A DNA stretch of 64,000 bases from Chitinophagales bacterium (GCA_016787045.1 JAEUVA010000002.1:186001-250000); one strand, 5' to 3'; shown: positions 45,150 to 54,213, numbered from the stretch's first letter. Numbers and translations are program-made. Notes: generated by a model not told the origin, from the sequence alone.

Positions 45150-45656
45150 TTACAATTTACCGGCTACTGCGGCTTGCATTTTCTCCACAAATACTAAAGT
45201 GGCGGGGCAGTAAGTAAGATTATTGGCGTATGTTTTTTCTTGTACTTGGTAGCGAATGTCTTTGCGGTTGGTATGCGGAAAACCACGGCAATCATCCGGA
45301 CGAATTTTATAGATGGTGCATTTGTGGTCTTTGCCTAAAAATTGGCAAGGCGTTTTGCGATTGATAATGTCTTTGTTGCTATCTATATACAAATACTTAT
45401 CAAAATACTGCTGATAAGTCATGTTCAAGTGCTTGGCAATGCGGTTGATATCCTTTTTGGTGTATGTAGGGGTCATTTTTTTGCAGCAGTTAGCACAATC
45501 TAAACAATCAATTTCTTGCCATACTTCCTTATCGGCTTGCTTGGCGTAACGGTTAAGTTGAATTTTTGACTGCCCCAGTTTTCGTAGAAATGCACGGAGT
45601 TTCAATTTGTTTTTTGCGGCTCTGCGGGTGTGTGCAGCTACACTGAATTTACTCAT
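45150..45656 (-). CDS. YkgJ family zinc/iron cysteine cluster protein
   Basis: The product has 168 residues. The cluster motif CLDCANCCKK (residues about 51-60) is followed by CQFLGKDHKCTIYKIRPDDCRGFP and a last Cys in LTYCPATL, in the order of the CxxCxxCC ... C ... C ... RPxxCRxFP family. This family, related to the flagellin N-methylase FliB, probably binds a metal cluster; its role is unsettled. The basic N-terminus (RRAAKNKLKLRAFLRK) is unusual and could bind nucleic acid. The start overlaps the upstream lipoprotein gene by 8 bp, so it is the last gene of a three-gene operon. Confidence 0.88.
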   Translation of the reverse strand: MSKFSVAAHTRRAAKNKLKLRAFLRKLGQSKIQLNRYAKQADKEVWQEIDCLDCANCCKKMTPTYTKKDINRIAKHLNMTYQQYFDKYLYIDSNKDIINRKTPCQFLGKDHKCTIYKIRPDDCRGFPHTNRKDIRYQVQEKTYANNLTYCPATLVFVEKMQAAVAGKL

Positions 45657-46023
45657 GGGTAGTAGAATATTTTTGCAGGTGAAGTTGGATGTTGTTACTA
45701 TCAGTACTTTGCAGCACTAACAGCTGCGAATCTAAACGGGTAATTTTAAAAACCGTGTTATGTGGCTTGGTTTTTATAGTAGAATAAAAATTAATGGCGT
45801 TTTCTTTTAGCAGATAGTTTCCGGTATCGGTGGCAAACAATTGAGCGGTGTATGTTCCCGAGGGGAGAAACACATAACTCCAGTTAGCGGTAAAAGAGCT
45901 ATCAAATGCTGTACCGTTGATGTTTATCTTTTTAACCTGCCACTTGCCATGAAGTAGTTTGCTTTCACGATTGGTACATGCACTTAGATACAATAGCATA
46001 AGTAAAAGAAAACAGAAGCGCAT
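45649..46023 (-). CDS. Small lipoprotein, lipocalin-like
   Basis: The 124-residue product has a lipoprotein signal (MRFCFLLLMLLYLSAC, acylated Cys16). The mature part starts LLHGKWQVKKININGTAF, the GxW pattern of lipocalin-like domains in Bacteroidota, followed by alternating strands. It shares one base with the gene upstream (TAATG) and overlaps the YkgJ gene downstream by 8 bp. The ligand is unknown. Confidence 0.8.
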   Translation of the reverse strand: MRFCFLLLMLLYLSACTNRESKLLHGKWQVKKININGTAFDSSFTANWSYVFLPSGTYTAQLFATDTGNYLLKENAINFYSTIKTKPHNTVFKITRLDSQLLVLQSTDSNNIQLHLQKYSTTHE

Positions 46024-46430
46024 TACTGAGCGGGTACCATTACAAAAATTACTTTTTCGCCACCCTCTATGGCTTCAAAAGAAAAGCGAGCATCAGATAG
46101 CTCTAATATGCGATACTCCACGGCTTTACCATCGGGCCCAGTGCTGGTAATTTTTGATGAATTGAAATTAAGCGACCATTTGCCTGAAGTAGCAGTTCCA
46201 TCCATTAACGCCTGGTAAGTTTTGTCTGCGTTGTAAGTAATAGTGTAACCGGATTTGAGGCGGTCTATTTCAGTTTGTATGGAAGCCCGCATGGCTTCGG
46301 GCACCTCGCGCGAATATTTGAGTTCGCTGATTTTCCAGGTGCGGGCCAGCAAAGATGTTTTATCTGCTCCGCAAGATTGCAGAAGAACAAATACAAAAAA
46401 CAACAAACCATACTTTGTAGCCATGAACAT
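46023..46430 (-). CDS. Small lipoprotein, lipocalin-like (paralogue of the downstream gene)
   Basis: The product has 135 residues from ATG 46428-46430 (or 133 from 46424). A longer frame exists but runs across the rlmH gene on the other strand. The lipoprotein signal is KYGLLFFVFVLLQSC, followed by LLARTWKISELKYSRE, the same GxW-like opening (here RTW) as the next gene. TYQALMDGTATSGKWSLNF is also typical of the fold. The stop overlaps the next start as TAATG. The three genes 46430-45150 form one operon, divergent from rlmH by 27 bp. Confidence 0.8.
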   Translation of the reverse strand: MFMATKYGLLFFVFVLLQSCGADKTSLLARTWKISELKYSREVPEAMRASIQTEIDRLKSGYTITYNADKTYQALMDGTATSGKWSLNFNSSKITSTGPDGKAVEYRILELSDARFSFEAIEGGEKVIFVMVPAQ

Positions 46431-46457
46431 TAGTTTTGCGGCTAAAATAAGCGGCAC

Positions 46458-46928
46458 ATGCAAATCACCTACTTTGTAACCGGAAAAACCAACCTGGCAC
46501 CCATACAGCAAATTACAGCAGAGTATTACAAACGCTTGAGTCGTTATGCCCGCTTTGAGGAAGTAGTGATTGACAACACGGCCATCAAATCTACCGACCC
46601 ACAACTAATAAAACAACGCGAAGGGGAGTTGCTTCTTAAAAAAATATTGCCGACCGACTTCCTCATTTTGCTGGATGAAAAAGGAAAAGAGTACACATCG
46701 GTGGGGTATGCAGAGTATTTGCAAAAGTTGTTTTTGCAATCGCACAAGCGCATTTGTTTTGTGGTAGGAGGCGCCTATGGTTTTTCGGATGCGGTATATA
46801 CAAGAGCCAACGCCAAACTGTGTTTATCTAAAATGACCTTTTCGCATCAAATTATACGAGTGGTTTTTGCAGAGCAACTGTACCGGGCTTTTACCATACT
46901 CCACAACGAGCCCTATCATCACCAATAA
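46458..46928 (+). CDS. rlmH: 23S rRNA pseudouridine1915 N3-methyltransferase
   Basis: This 156-residue SPOUT enzyme methylates pseudouridine 1915 in helix 69 of the 70S ribosome. It shows the family sequence throughout: EYYKRLSRYARFEEVVI, LILLDEKGKEYTSVGYAEYL, CFVVGGAYGFSDAVY (the AdoMet knot loop) and the C-terminal LSKMTFSHQIIRVVFAEQLYRA. Length matches the E. coli protein (155). Confidence 0.97.
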   Translation: MQITYFVTGKTNLAPIQQITAEYYKRLSRYARFEEVVIDNTAIKSTDPQLIKQREGELLLKKILPTDFLILLDEKGKEYTSVGYAEYLQKLFLQSHKRICFVVGGAYGFSDAVYTRANAKLCLSKMTFSHQIIRVVFAEQLYRAFTILHNEPYHHQ

Positions 46929-46962
46929 TTGAGCGCTCAATTTCCTCCATAATTTATCCACA
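46929..46962. other. 12-bp palindrome and DnaA-box-like 9-mer in an intergenic gap
   Basis: TTGAGCGCTCAA (46929-46940) is a perfect palindrome directly after the rlmH stop. TTATCCACA (46954-46962) equals the strongest E. coli DnaA box. No second box, AT-rich unwinding element or dnaA/dnaN gene lies nearby, so I do not call an origin. Confidence 0.3.
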
Positions 46963-47057
46963 ATTTGTTCACTCGCAATAGCTCCGCTGAACAAAAAAAC
47001 TACATTGCGCCCCGCAATTCGTAACTTGACACACGTTATGTTTTGCCTCTAGTACTC

Positions 47058-48074
47058 ATGGATATATCGGTACATATCAGCACTTTGCTCTATGAGCAAG
47101 ATTGCATCATCATCCCCAATTTTGGTGGGTTGGTCTGTAATTATCGTGCTGCTGATATTCATCCGGTTACACATCAAATTTTACCTCCAGGCAAGGCCAT
47201 TACATTTAACCGGTTGCTGCAAAACAACGATGGTTTGCTGGTTAACCACTTATGCGAAAAGGAAGGGATAACTCCGGGATTTGCCTCACAACTTATTAGC
47301 AATTGGGCGAGCAGCGCAAAAAGTTTGTTGCAAGCAGGTGAGCAGCTAAACTTGCAAAACATAGGTTCTTTAAAATCCGATGTGGAGGGCAACTGGCTGT
47401 TTGAGCAAGATAAAAGCACAAACTTTTTGAAATCAGCTATTGGGCTACGGGCCATTACTGCCGAACCGGTATTGAGGGGTAAAGAGATTGAATTTACAGA
47501 CAAGTTTAAGAGCGAAACTAAACATGAAATTAAGCCCCGCAGAAACTGGCGATGGGCTGCTGTTGCTGCATTGCTTTTGCTGCTGGTGGGTGTGGCGCAA
47601 TTGATGTGGATGGGCAAAGATATTGCCGGGTTAAAGTTGAACGAAGCAGGGGTGTTGCATTTTTTGAATGGGATAACTAATGTAGCTGAGCCGGAAATAA
47701 AGCCCATGCCCGTTTATGAAACCGAGGTGATAGCCGAGGTAGATACAACCGCTACCCACAGCTATGTAGCTGCTAATGAACCAAGCGAACCTAACGTAAC
47801 CGAATACCAAGAGCCGGTGTTTGAAAATACGGTAGCCGAAGAGCCGCAAGACAAAAAGTACTACATTATGGTAGGTGCCTACCGCGAGCCACAAAACATT
47901 GAGGCGGCCATTGCGCGTTTGCAAGAAAAATTCCCTGACTCTGTAATACTTATTGAACGCGGAAAATCACTCACCAAGCTTGGTTTTAGTGCAGGCAATA
48001 CTTACCGCGAGGCATTTCAAAAGCTACAGTCTGCCTGGCAAGATGACTCTACGTATTGGCTATTAAAAAAATAG
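47058..48074 (+). CDS. HU-CCDC81 and SPOR domain protein
   Basis: The product is 338 residues from the ATG at 47058 (MDISVHISTLLYEQDCIIIP). A TTG five codons upstream is unlikely to be used. The N-terminal domain (residues 1-125: VIPNFGG-like IIPNFGGLVCNY, then GKAITFNRLLQNNDGLLV and LNLQNIGSLK) is the bacterial HU-CCDC81 type. One membrane helix lies at about 167-186 (AAVAALLLLLVGVAQLMW). A SPOR domain fills about 268-338 (KKYYIMVGAYREPQNIEAA). SPOR binds denuded peptidoglycan at the septum. The N-terminal domain may bind DNA in the cytoplasm, which would link chromosome and division site. Confidence 0.9.
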   Translation: MDISVHISTLLYEQDCIIIPNFGGLVCNYRAADIHPVTHQILPPGKAITFNRLLQNNDGLLVNHLCEKEGITPGFASQLISNWASSAKSLLQAGEQLNLQNIGSLKSDVEGNWLFEQDKSTNFLKSAIGLRAITAEPVLRGKEIEFTDKFKSETKHEIKPRRNWRWAAVAALLLLLVGVAQLMWMGKDIAGLKLNEAGVLHFLNGITNVAEPEIKPMPVYETEVIAEVDTTATHSYVAANEPSEPNVTEYQEPVFENTVAEEPQDKKYYIMVGAYREPQNIEAAIARLQEKFPDSVILIERGKSLTKLGFSAGNTYREAFQKLQSAWQDDSTYWLLKK

Positions 48075-48083
48075 CCGGCAGTA

Positions 48084-50213
48084 TTATTCTGCATGAAATT
48101 TCTTTCCCTCTTTGGTGTAATCGCGAAGGATTTGTGCCGGCTTAAAGCGTGCTCCATATTTTGCGCTAAGATCTTCCATAAGAGCCAATACTTTATCGGC
48201 TCCTTTGGTATCTAAATAACGGAAAGGCCCACCTGTGAAAGGAGGGAAGCCAAGCCCGAATATAGCACCCACATCTCCATCGGTGGGGTTTTCAATAATG
48301 TTTTCTTGTAGGCAATAGAGGCATTCGTTCAAAAACATCATACCCATTCGGTTTTGTATAGTTTCTACGGTAAATTGTTTTCGGGTAGGATTGCCGAAGT
48401 ATTTATATACCTCCTCGTTAATACCTTGCTTCTTTCCTTTTTCATCGTATTTGTAGAAGCCGCGTTTGTTCTTCTTTCCGTGGTAACCATCGGCAAACAT
48501 TTTAATTACCGCATCATTGCTTCGGTGGCCTTCGCGCTGCTTGGCCATTTCGGCCAATTCGCCTTTCATCACATGCGCACCTACATCAATACCCACCTCA
48601 TCTTGCAGGGTAACAGGCCCCACCGGGAACCCCCATTGTTTCATGGCTTTATCAATTAACGCTGCTTCGCAACCTTCTTCTAAAAGCAGAAAGCATTCGT
48701 TCATGTAAGGAGCAAGAATGCGGGTGGTATAAAACCCGGGTCCATCGTTTACTACAATTACCGTTTTGCCTTGGCGAATGCCAAGTTCAAAGCAGGTAGC
48801 CACTACCCAATCGGCAGTTTTAGGTGTTTTGATAATCTCTAACAACGGCATTTTGGGTACCGGGCTGAAGTAGTGCATACCAATTACATTTTCGGGGCGG
48901 GCTGCTTTTTCAGCAACATGCGAAATTTGCAAAGCCGATGTGTTAGATGCAAAAATAGTATCGGGGCGGCTGGCAGCTTCGCAGTCGGCCAAAATGCGTT
49001 GCTTGAGTTTTATCTCTTCAAACACGGCCTCTACAATTACATCCACTTTGTCAAAGCCGCTGTAATCTAACTTGCTTTCTACACGGTTTAGGATTTCATC
49101 TACCTCGGGAGCGGTGATGTTTTTGCGCTTGAGTTTTTTCTCAAAATCTTTGTAGATGGTTTGCTTGGCGGTGGCAATAGTTTCCTCTTTAATGTCTTTG
49201 AGTAAAACTTTTATTCCATCTACTGCGCTTACCTGAGCAATACCCGCACCCATAAAACCTGCACCTACCATGGCTATGGTATCGGTACTCTTGATTTTAT
49301 CTGCCGGGTATGGATTCTTCTTTTTTTCTGTCATGTTGAAGAAGATGCGGATCAGTTGACGGCTAACATCCGTTAGTATCAACTCTTCAAACTTTTCGGC
49401 TTCGGCATCTAAACCCGCTTTCATGCCCTGCTCCATACCTATTTCCACACACTCCAATATGCGCAGCGGAGCGGGATAGTTGCCCAAGGTTTGCTTCAGC
49501 ACCATTTCTTTGGCTTTTTTGTACACGATGCCTCGGGTAAAGGAGTTACTCTCCAATATCTTTTCCACTAATTCGCGTTTGTCTTCGCGTTTAATGGGTG
49601 ATTTTGCCAACTGCAATGCAAACTCTATTGCTGCATTCAACAAACTTTCTTTGGTAGTTATCTTATCTGCTAACCCCATCTTTTTGGCTTTACCGGCATA
49701 TATTTTTTTACCGGTCAGCATCATGTCTAATGCCTTTTGAATACCAATTAATCGGGGTAAGCGCTGTGTGCCACCGCCACCGGGTAGCAGGCCAAGCATC
49801 ACTTCAGGTAGGGCAAGATGTGTAGATTTATCATCGCTTACGATGCGTCCGTGGCAAGCCAAAGCAATTTCTGTTCCTGCACCAAGACATGCACCATTTA
49901 TGGCAGCTACCACGGGCTTTTTACTTCTTTCTAAACGGTATAGCGACTCGTGCCCGTTGCGAGTAAACTGAATAAAGTCGCCTTTCTGTTTTACCTTACC
50001 AAACATGTCAATATCAGCACCGGCAATCCAGTCCTTTTTCTTAGAGGCAATCACAGCGGCTTTAATGCTGCTGTCGTTTTCCAAACCCTGAAACAATTGA
50101 TCTATCTCATTCACAAAATCAAGCGAAACTTTATTGATTTTTTCGTTGGGCTGGTCTAACCATACAATGGCTACTCCGTTACTACGCTTTTCAATAGTGG
50201 CTATTTGACTCAT
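48084..50213 (-). CDS. fadJ: Trifunctional-type 3-hydroxyacyl-CoA dehydrogenase/enoyl-CoA hydratase
   Basis: The product has 709 residues. The crotonase domain (about 1-190) has GACLGAGTEIALACHGRI and LPEVMLGLLPGGGGTQRLPR, which carry the two catalytic Glu residues. The NAD-binding domain starts at about 310 with MVGAGFMGAGIAQVSAVDG. The dehydrogenase domain has MHYFSPVPKMPLLEI (catalytic His) and NDGPGFYTTRILAPYMNE, with a C-terminal repeat after about 620. It performs two steps of fatty acid beta-oxidation. It corresponds to the alpha subunit (FadB/FadJ); the thiolase partner is not adjacent. It converges on the SPOR gene with 9 bp between. Confidence 0.94.
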   Translation of the reverse strand: MSQIATIEKRSNGVAIVWLDQPNEKINKVSLDFVNEIDQLFQGLENDSSIKAAVIASKKKDWIAGADIDMFGKVKQKGDFIQFTRNGHESLYRLERSKKPVVAAINGACLGAGTEIALACHGRIVSDDKSTHLALPEVMLGLLPGGGGTQRLPRLIGIQKALDMMLTGKKIYAGKAKKMGLADKITTKESLLNAAIEFALQLAKSPIKREDKRELVEKILESNSFTRGIVYKKAKEMVLKQTLGNYPAPLRILECVEIGMEQGMKAGLDAEAEKFEELILTDVSRQLIRIFFNMTEKKKNPYPADKIKSTDTIAMVGAGFMGAGIAQVSAVDGIKVLLKDIKEETIATAKQTIYKDFEKKLKRKNITAPEVDEILNRVESKLDYSGFDKVDVIVEAVFEEIKLKQRILADCEAASRPDTIFASNTSALQISHVAEKAARPENVIGMHYFSPVPKMPLLEIIKTPKTADWVVATCFELGIRQGKTVIVVNDGPGFYTTRILAPYMNECFLLLEEGCEAALIDKAMKQWGFPVGPVTLQDEVGIDVGAHVMKGELAEMAKQREGHRSNDAVIKMFADGYHGKKNKRGFYKYDEKGKKQGINEEVYKYFGNPTRKQFTVETIQNRMGMMFLNECLYCLQENIIENPTDGDVGAIFGLGFPPFTGGPFRYLDTKGADKVLALMEDLSAKYGARFKPAQILRDYTKEGKKFHAE

Positions 50214-50308
50214 AAATTGGCTTTAGATATTAGAAGTAAGATTTTAGATTGCGTGTATCAAGATTACAGCGGCTAAGATAAAAATGAAGATGAATGTGAA
50301 TTTAAAGC

Positions 50309-50316
50309 CAAAGATA
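50309..50316 (-). promoter_or_regulatory. -7 promoter element of fadJ
   Basis: On the minus strand TATCTTTG, a TAnnTTTG match, lies about 95 bases before the start codon. It is followed by an AT-rich leader and no -33 TTG is clear. Confidence 0.35.
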
Positions 50317-50370
50317 AATGAAGCATGAAACTGTATTTTGTAACTTGCCAAGCCAAATAACAACCGTATT

Positions 50371-52302
50371 TTGAAAAATGCTTTCATTATTGTTCTCTTC
50401 ATCACCTTAACCCAGGTTTCCAGGGCCGATAGAACATTTGACAGTCTTTTTACGATTCTAAACACAAGGAGCGACTTATTCGTTGAAGATACATCGGAGA
50501 ATAACCCGTATGACCTACTTCTAACTCATTTACAGTCAAATCCGGACACGATTGCTCTTGATAAATGGCTTTCTAAACTAAAAAAGCAAAAAATACAGTT
50601 TAAAAAGCAAGGTGATGAAAGGATGTATGCCTTACTTGCTTTTTATGAATTGCAGTTTTATGACAACTTTAGAAATTTTATAGTTAGGCCAGAATCAGAT
50701 TCCATACTAATGGAAGCAGAGAGTTTTCTGCCCATTTTGAAAAAATATCAACTCAATGACCAGTATGCTATGGGCTTTGTTTTTTTGGGAAGAGCTAATT
50801 TTACAGTAAATGAAAACAAAGCTCTTGCCTATTTTCTGATAGCCATTTCGCAAAAGTCTTCTGTAAATTGGGTCAATTCGTTGTCGGCATTTAACTTAGG
50901 AGTCATTTACAGAAGGGCAGAAAACTATGAGAAAGCCATAACGTATTTGAAACTTTGTATAGAATACGATACTACACAGGTTGTTGCTTACAATTTGATT
51001 AGCTTTTACCATGCGCATTTGCATCAATGCGACTCTGCTTACAAGTATCTTTCATTGGCTGGAAGATATTTTGATACAAAGAACAATGCGTACATCAGGG
51101 CAAAAGCATATCACCACTTATGCATATATGAATACGACTCAGCAGTATTTTACATAAAGCAGTGTGTAGCTTACTGGGATACAATGCCGGCTAATTCTAA
51201 TACTTACCACTACCTGATTTATTTCAATCGCGATTTGTATCGCATTTACAAAAAGCAGCGGCATATATTGAACCAACAGCAAGCAATTGATAGAATTGAT
51301 TACTATACAAGCAATTTGCAATTTGATTTAATGGGCATTCAAGCCGCAGTAATGGGTTTTGAAGTGTTAGAAGAAGATGCATTTGAGCGCAACGATTTTA
51401 AAAAGGCATATCTATACCGCACGCAGTTAGAAGCAGTGCGAGATTCATCAGAAAAATTGGGCGCTTTGAATGTGTATGAAAGCATTCAAACCAAAAATAC
51501 TTACGAGGAGAAACTAAACTCCTATGAGTTAGAGGCACAACAAAAAGAAGAAGCCGCCAAACGCAAATTGCAGCAACAAAAACTAATAGGAGTGTTAGCA
51601 GCCATTGTTTTAGCGTTTCTTGCATTACTTGCCTTTGTTCAGTTCAGAAACAATAAAAAAATTAAAAAGGAAAAGGATAGGTCAGAATCTTTATTGCTAA
51701 ACATTTTGCCCGAAGAAGTTGCCGAAGAGCTCAAAACAAAAGGCACTGCCGATGCCAAACTGTTTAATGATGTAACAGTTTTCTTTTCCGACTTTAAATC
51801 GTTTACCACTGTAAGTGAAAAACTATCTCCCCAACAATTAGTAAACGAACTGCACGAATGTTTTTCGGCTTTTGATTCCATTATGCACAAATACAATATA
51901 GAAAAAATAAAAACCGTGGGCGATGCCTACTTAGCGGTATGCGGTTTGCCTGTAGCCAATCTAAAACATGCCGAAGATGTGATAAAAGCCGCCTTGGAAA
52001 TTCAGCAGCTTATGGCAGAAAGAAAAAAGCTAAATATAAATCGCGAAGGGTTGTATGATATACGCGTGGGAATAAACTCCGGCAGTGTGGTAGCAGGCAT
52101 TGTAGGGGTTAAGAAGTTTGCTTACGACATTTGGGGCGATACCGTAAACACAGCAGCGCGCATGGAACAAAATGGCGAAGCAGGAAAAGTAAACATCAGT
52201 GAAGCAACCTATGAGTTAGTGAAAGATAAATTCAACTGCGAATACCGCGGAGAGATTGAAGCGAAGAATAAAGGAAAACTGAAAATGTATTTTGTGGAGT
52301 AG
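50371..52302 (+). CDS. Adenylate cyclase with periplasmic TPR sensor
   Basis: The product has 643 residues. A signal peptide (MKNAFIIVLFITLTQVSRA) is followed by TPR-like helix pairs (about 30-385), a coiled coil with EEAAKRKLQQQ, one membrane helix at about 405-425 and a cytoplasmic class III cyclase domain at about 455-640. Metal-binding Asp residues are in VFFSDFKSFT and VGDAYL. The base-selecting residues are Lys in EKIKTVGDAY and Asp in YDIWGDTVNTAARM, the adenylate pattern. Guanylate cyclases carry Glu and Cys there. A periplasmic TPR signal would control cAMP synthesis. The mtgA gene follows 25 bp downstream on the same strand. Confidence 0.92.
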   Translation: MKNAFIIVLFITLTQVSRADRTFDSLFTILNTRSDLFVEDTSENNPYDLLLTHLQSNPDTIALDKWLSKLKKQKIQFKKQGDERMYALLAFYELQFYDNFRNFIVRPESDSILMEAESFLPILKKYQLNDQYAMGFVFLGRANFTVNENKALAYFLIAISQKSSVNWVNSLSAFNLGVIYRRAENYEKAITYLKLCIEYDTTQVVAYNLISFYHAHLHQCDSAYKYLSLAGRYFDTKNNAYIRAKAYHHLCIYEYDSAVFYIKQCVAYWDTMPANSNTYHYLIYFNRDLYRIYKKQRHILNQQQAIDRIDYYTSNLQFDLMGIQAAVMGFEVLEEDAFERNDFKKAYLYRTQLEAVRDSSEKLGALNVYESIQTKNTYEEKLNSYELEAQQKEEAAKRKLQQQKLIGVLAAIVLAFLALLAFVQFRNNKKIKKEKDRSESLLLNILPEEVAEELKTKGTADAKLFNDVTVFFSDFKSFTTVSEKLSPQQLVNELHECFSAFDSIMHKYNIEKIKTVGDAYLAVCGLPVANLKHAEDVIKAALEIQQLMAERKKLNINREGLYDIRVGINSGSVVAGIVGVKKFAYDIWGDTVNTAARMEQNGEAGKVNISEATYELVKDKFNCEYRGEIEAKNKGKLKMYFVE

Positions 52303-52327
52303 TGTCTATCTCTCTTATCATTGCAGC

Positions 52328-53059
52328 ATGAATGGATGGCTCTCCAAAATTTGGCACTGGCTGCTCAAAGCTGCGATGTGGTTTTTCGGTATCACTTTTA
52401 TCTGGGTTCTAATTTATCGGTTTGTACCCGTACCTTACACCATACTGATGTTTCAGCGCTGTGTAGAGCAAAAGTGGAATAGTACAGAAGTGCGTCTGCA
52501 AAAAGATTGGGTGCCGTTAGACAAAATTTCAAATCACTTACAACTGGCAGTTGTTTGCTCAGAAGACCAACGTTTTTTATGGCATCATGGATTTGACTTT
52601 GAAGCCATGAAAGAAGCCATGGAATACAATCAAAAACAAAAAGCAAAAAAGAAAAAGCGAGTGCGAGGTGCCTCTACCATTACGCAACAAACCGCCAAAA
52701 ATGCCTTTTTGTTTCCGACACGTAGTTACCTGCGAAAAGGGCTGGAAGTATACTTCACCTTGCTCATAGAGCTACTTTGGAACAAGGAACGAATTATGGA
52801 AGTTTACCTCAATGTGATAGAGTTTGGCGATGGTATATACGGTGCTGAAGCCGCTGCACAGCATTTTTTTAAAAAGTCATGCTATAAACTTACAACAGCC
52901 GAAGCAGCCAGGTTAGCAGCTGTGTTGCCCGCTCCATTGCGATTTAATGCCGGCAAACCAAGCGGATATGTTTTGAGCAGACAAGCGCACATACAAACTC
53001 AGATGATGCTTTGGGGTGGCTCTTTAGACTATGACATGCAACCTGTTGAAGAAAAATAA
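52328..53059 (+). CDS. mtgA: Monofunctional peptidoglycan transglycosylase
   Basis: The product is 243 residues from the ATG at 52328. An earlier in-frame start overlaps the cyclase gene. One N-terminal membrane anchor (AAMWFFGITFIWVLIYRFV) precedes a GT51 domain with all motifs: VCSEDQRFLWHHGFD (catalytic Glu), RGASTITQQTAKNAFL, RKGLEVYFTLLIELLWNKERI and EVYLNVIEFGDGIYGAEAAA. It polymerises lipid II glycan strands. The length and lack of a penicillin-binding domain fit MtgA. The SRPBCC gene starts 2 bp after its stop. Confidence 0.95.
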   Translation: MNGWLSKIWHWLLKAAMWFFGITFIWVLIYRFVPVPYTILMFQRCVEQKWNSTEVRLQKDWVPLDKISNHLQLAVVCSEDQRFLWHHGFDFEAMKEAMEYNQKQKAKKKKRVRGASTITQQTAKNAFLFPTRSYLRKGLEVYFTLLIELLWNKERIMEVYLNVIEFGDGIYGAEAAAQHFFKKSCYKLTTAEAARLAAVLPAPLRFNAGKPSGYVLSRQAHIQTQMMLWGGSLDYDMQPVEEK

Positions 53060-53061
53060 GT

Positions 53062-53565
53062 ATGGAGTTTAAGGTACATGTATCCACTGTTTACGATTGC
53101 TCTTTAGAGCGGGCATTTAAGGCACCCATGCTTACAGACCTATCAAAAGTACATACCGGATTTTTAATAATGCCCAAAGTAACACATGTTTCAAATGACG
53201 AAAATTGGGGCAAACCCGGCTATAGCAAGAAGGTATATGCGGCTCCATCGCTCACTCAAAAAGGCGGTTATGTCAGTGATGACAAACTGATAGAGCGTAT
53301 AGAAAATAAGTATTGGAAAATAGAGGTCAGCAATTTTCAGGCATGGATGTTGGGCTTTACAAAGTTTACCGGTGAGTGGCAAACCACAGAGTTATCGCCT
53401 AATCGTATTTTGATTGATTACACGTATCACTTACATGCCGAATCTCCAGTTTTATATCCGCTAAACTGGCTGTTTGCAAACACATTTTGGAGAATATACA
53501 TGCGTAGAGTGCTGGAAAATGTAAGGCAATTAGCTTACAACAATGAAACATTTTTGTATGACTAA
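53062..53565 (+). CDS. SRPBCC-like protein
   Basis: The 167-residue product has the SRPBCC/START order: an N-terminal strand EFKVHVSTVYDCSLERAFKA, a long central sheet and a C-terminal helix with FWRIYMRRVLENVRQLAY. The fold holds hydrophobic ligands. It starts 2 bp after mtgA and probably shares its transcript. It has no signal peptide. The ligand and reaction are unknown. Confidence 0.78.
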   Translation: MEFKVHVSTVYDCSLERAFKAPMLTDLSKVHTGFLIMPKVTHVSNDENWGKPGYSKKVYAAPSLTQKGGYVSDDKLIERIENKYWKIEVSNFQAWMLGFTKFTGEWQTTELSPNRILIDYTYHLHAESPVLYPLNWLFANTFWRIYMRRVLENVRQLAYNNETFLYD

Positions 53566-53573
53566 GTGTGTGC

Positions 53574-54125
53574 TTAGCCCATTCTTTTGCGCAATAGCAA
53601 CAGCAGGCCAAATACCGCAGCAGCGGCCAATGCAGCCACGCTCAGCCATTTAACCGTTGTAAAAAAAGAGGCAGTGGCCACTGCACTATCCTGTAAATTG
53701 GGGTAACTAAGCATCACTCTTCTTATAAAGAAATTTTCTACAAAGTCAATCACTACTGTGGTAATAGGGAGCAAATGAATATAGCGGTAAGCCGCTAAGT
53801 GCTGTGGCACATTATTGTATACCCAAGCTAAAATAATGATGAATAAAAAACCGTACACTAGCGGATAAACCGTATCGGCTACCCAACTAAACCATACGCC
53901 AAACGCTATGGCTTCTGGAGTGTATGCACTTAGTATATCTGCAGCGCGAGTTGTAGTGTAGCTAAACTGCAAGTCTAAAATCTCTACCGGCTTGCCTGCC
54001 AAACTGGCAATTTTTTTTGCGCCTTGCGGCATTACGTAACCCCCAAAGGCAACATAAATTAGAGTGGCAATGATGAAGGTTTTTAATCCGGCAATGCGGC
54101 TAAAATATAGAGCTATTGTGTTCAT
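53574..54125 (-). CDS. Hypothetical four-helix membrane protein
   Basis: The product has 183 residues with hydrophobic segments at about 15-32, 83-107, 117-137 and 160-178 and a basic C-terminus (LLLLRKRMG). The long loop after the first helix (ILDLQFSYTTTRAADILSAY) precedes AIAFGVWFSWVADTVYPLVY. Embedded His and Asp residues (IHLLPITTVVIDFVENFF) may be functional. I do not recognise a family. It converges on the SRPBCC gene with 8 bp between. Confidence 0.75.
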   Translation of the reverse strand: MNTIALYFSRIAGLKTFIIATLIYVAFGGYVMPQGAKKIASLAGKPVEILDLQFSYTTTRAADILSAYTPEAIAFGVWFSWVADTVYPLVYGFLFIIILAWVYNNVPQHLAAYRYIHLLPITTVVIDFVENFFIRRVMLSYPNLQDSAVATASFFTTVKWLSVAALAAAAVFGLLLLLRKRMG

Positions 54126-54213
54126 AGCATGAAGGTATAAAAGTTTGTGTCCTGAATCACATTGCTATTAATGCACAAGCTAACCGTGCAGTCTTGTTTC
54201 ATCTTAAAATAGG

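Noticed and set aside
46431..46604. N-terminal extension of the lipoprotein at 46430
   Set aside because: It runs antisense through rlmH. The lipoprotein signal starts at 46430 or 46424.
46929..47057. Replication origin
   Set aside because: Only one DnaA box, no AT-rich unwinding region and no dnaA or dnaN nearby.
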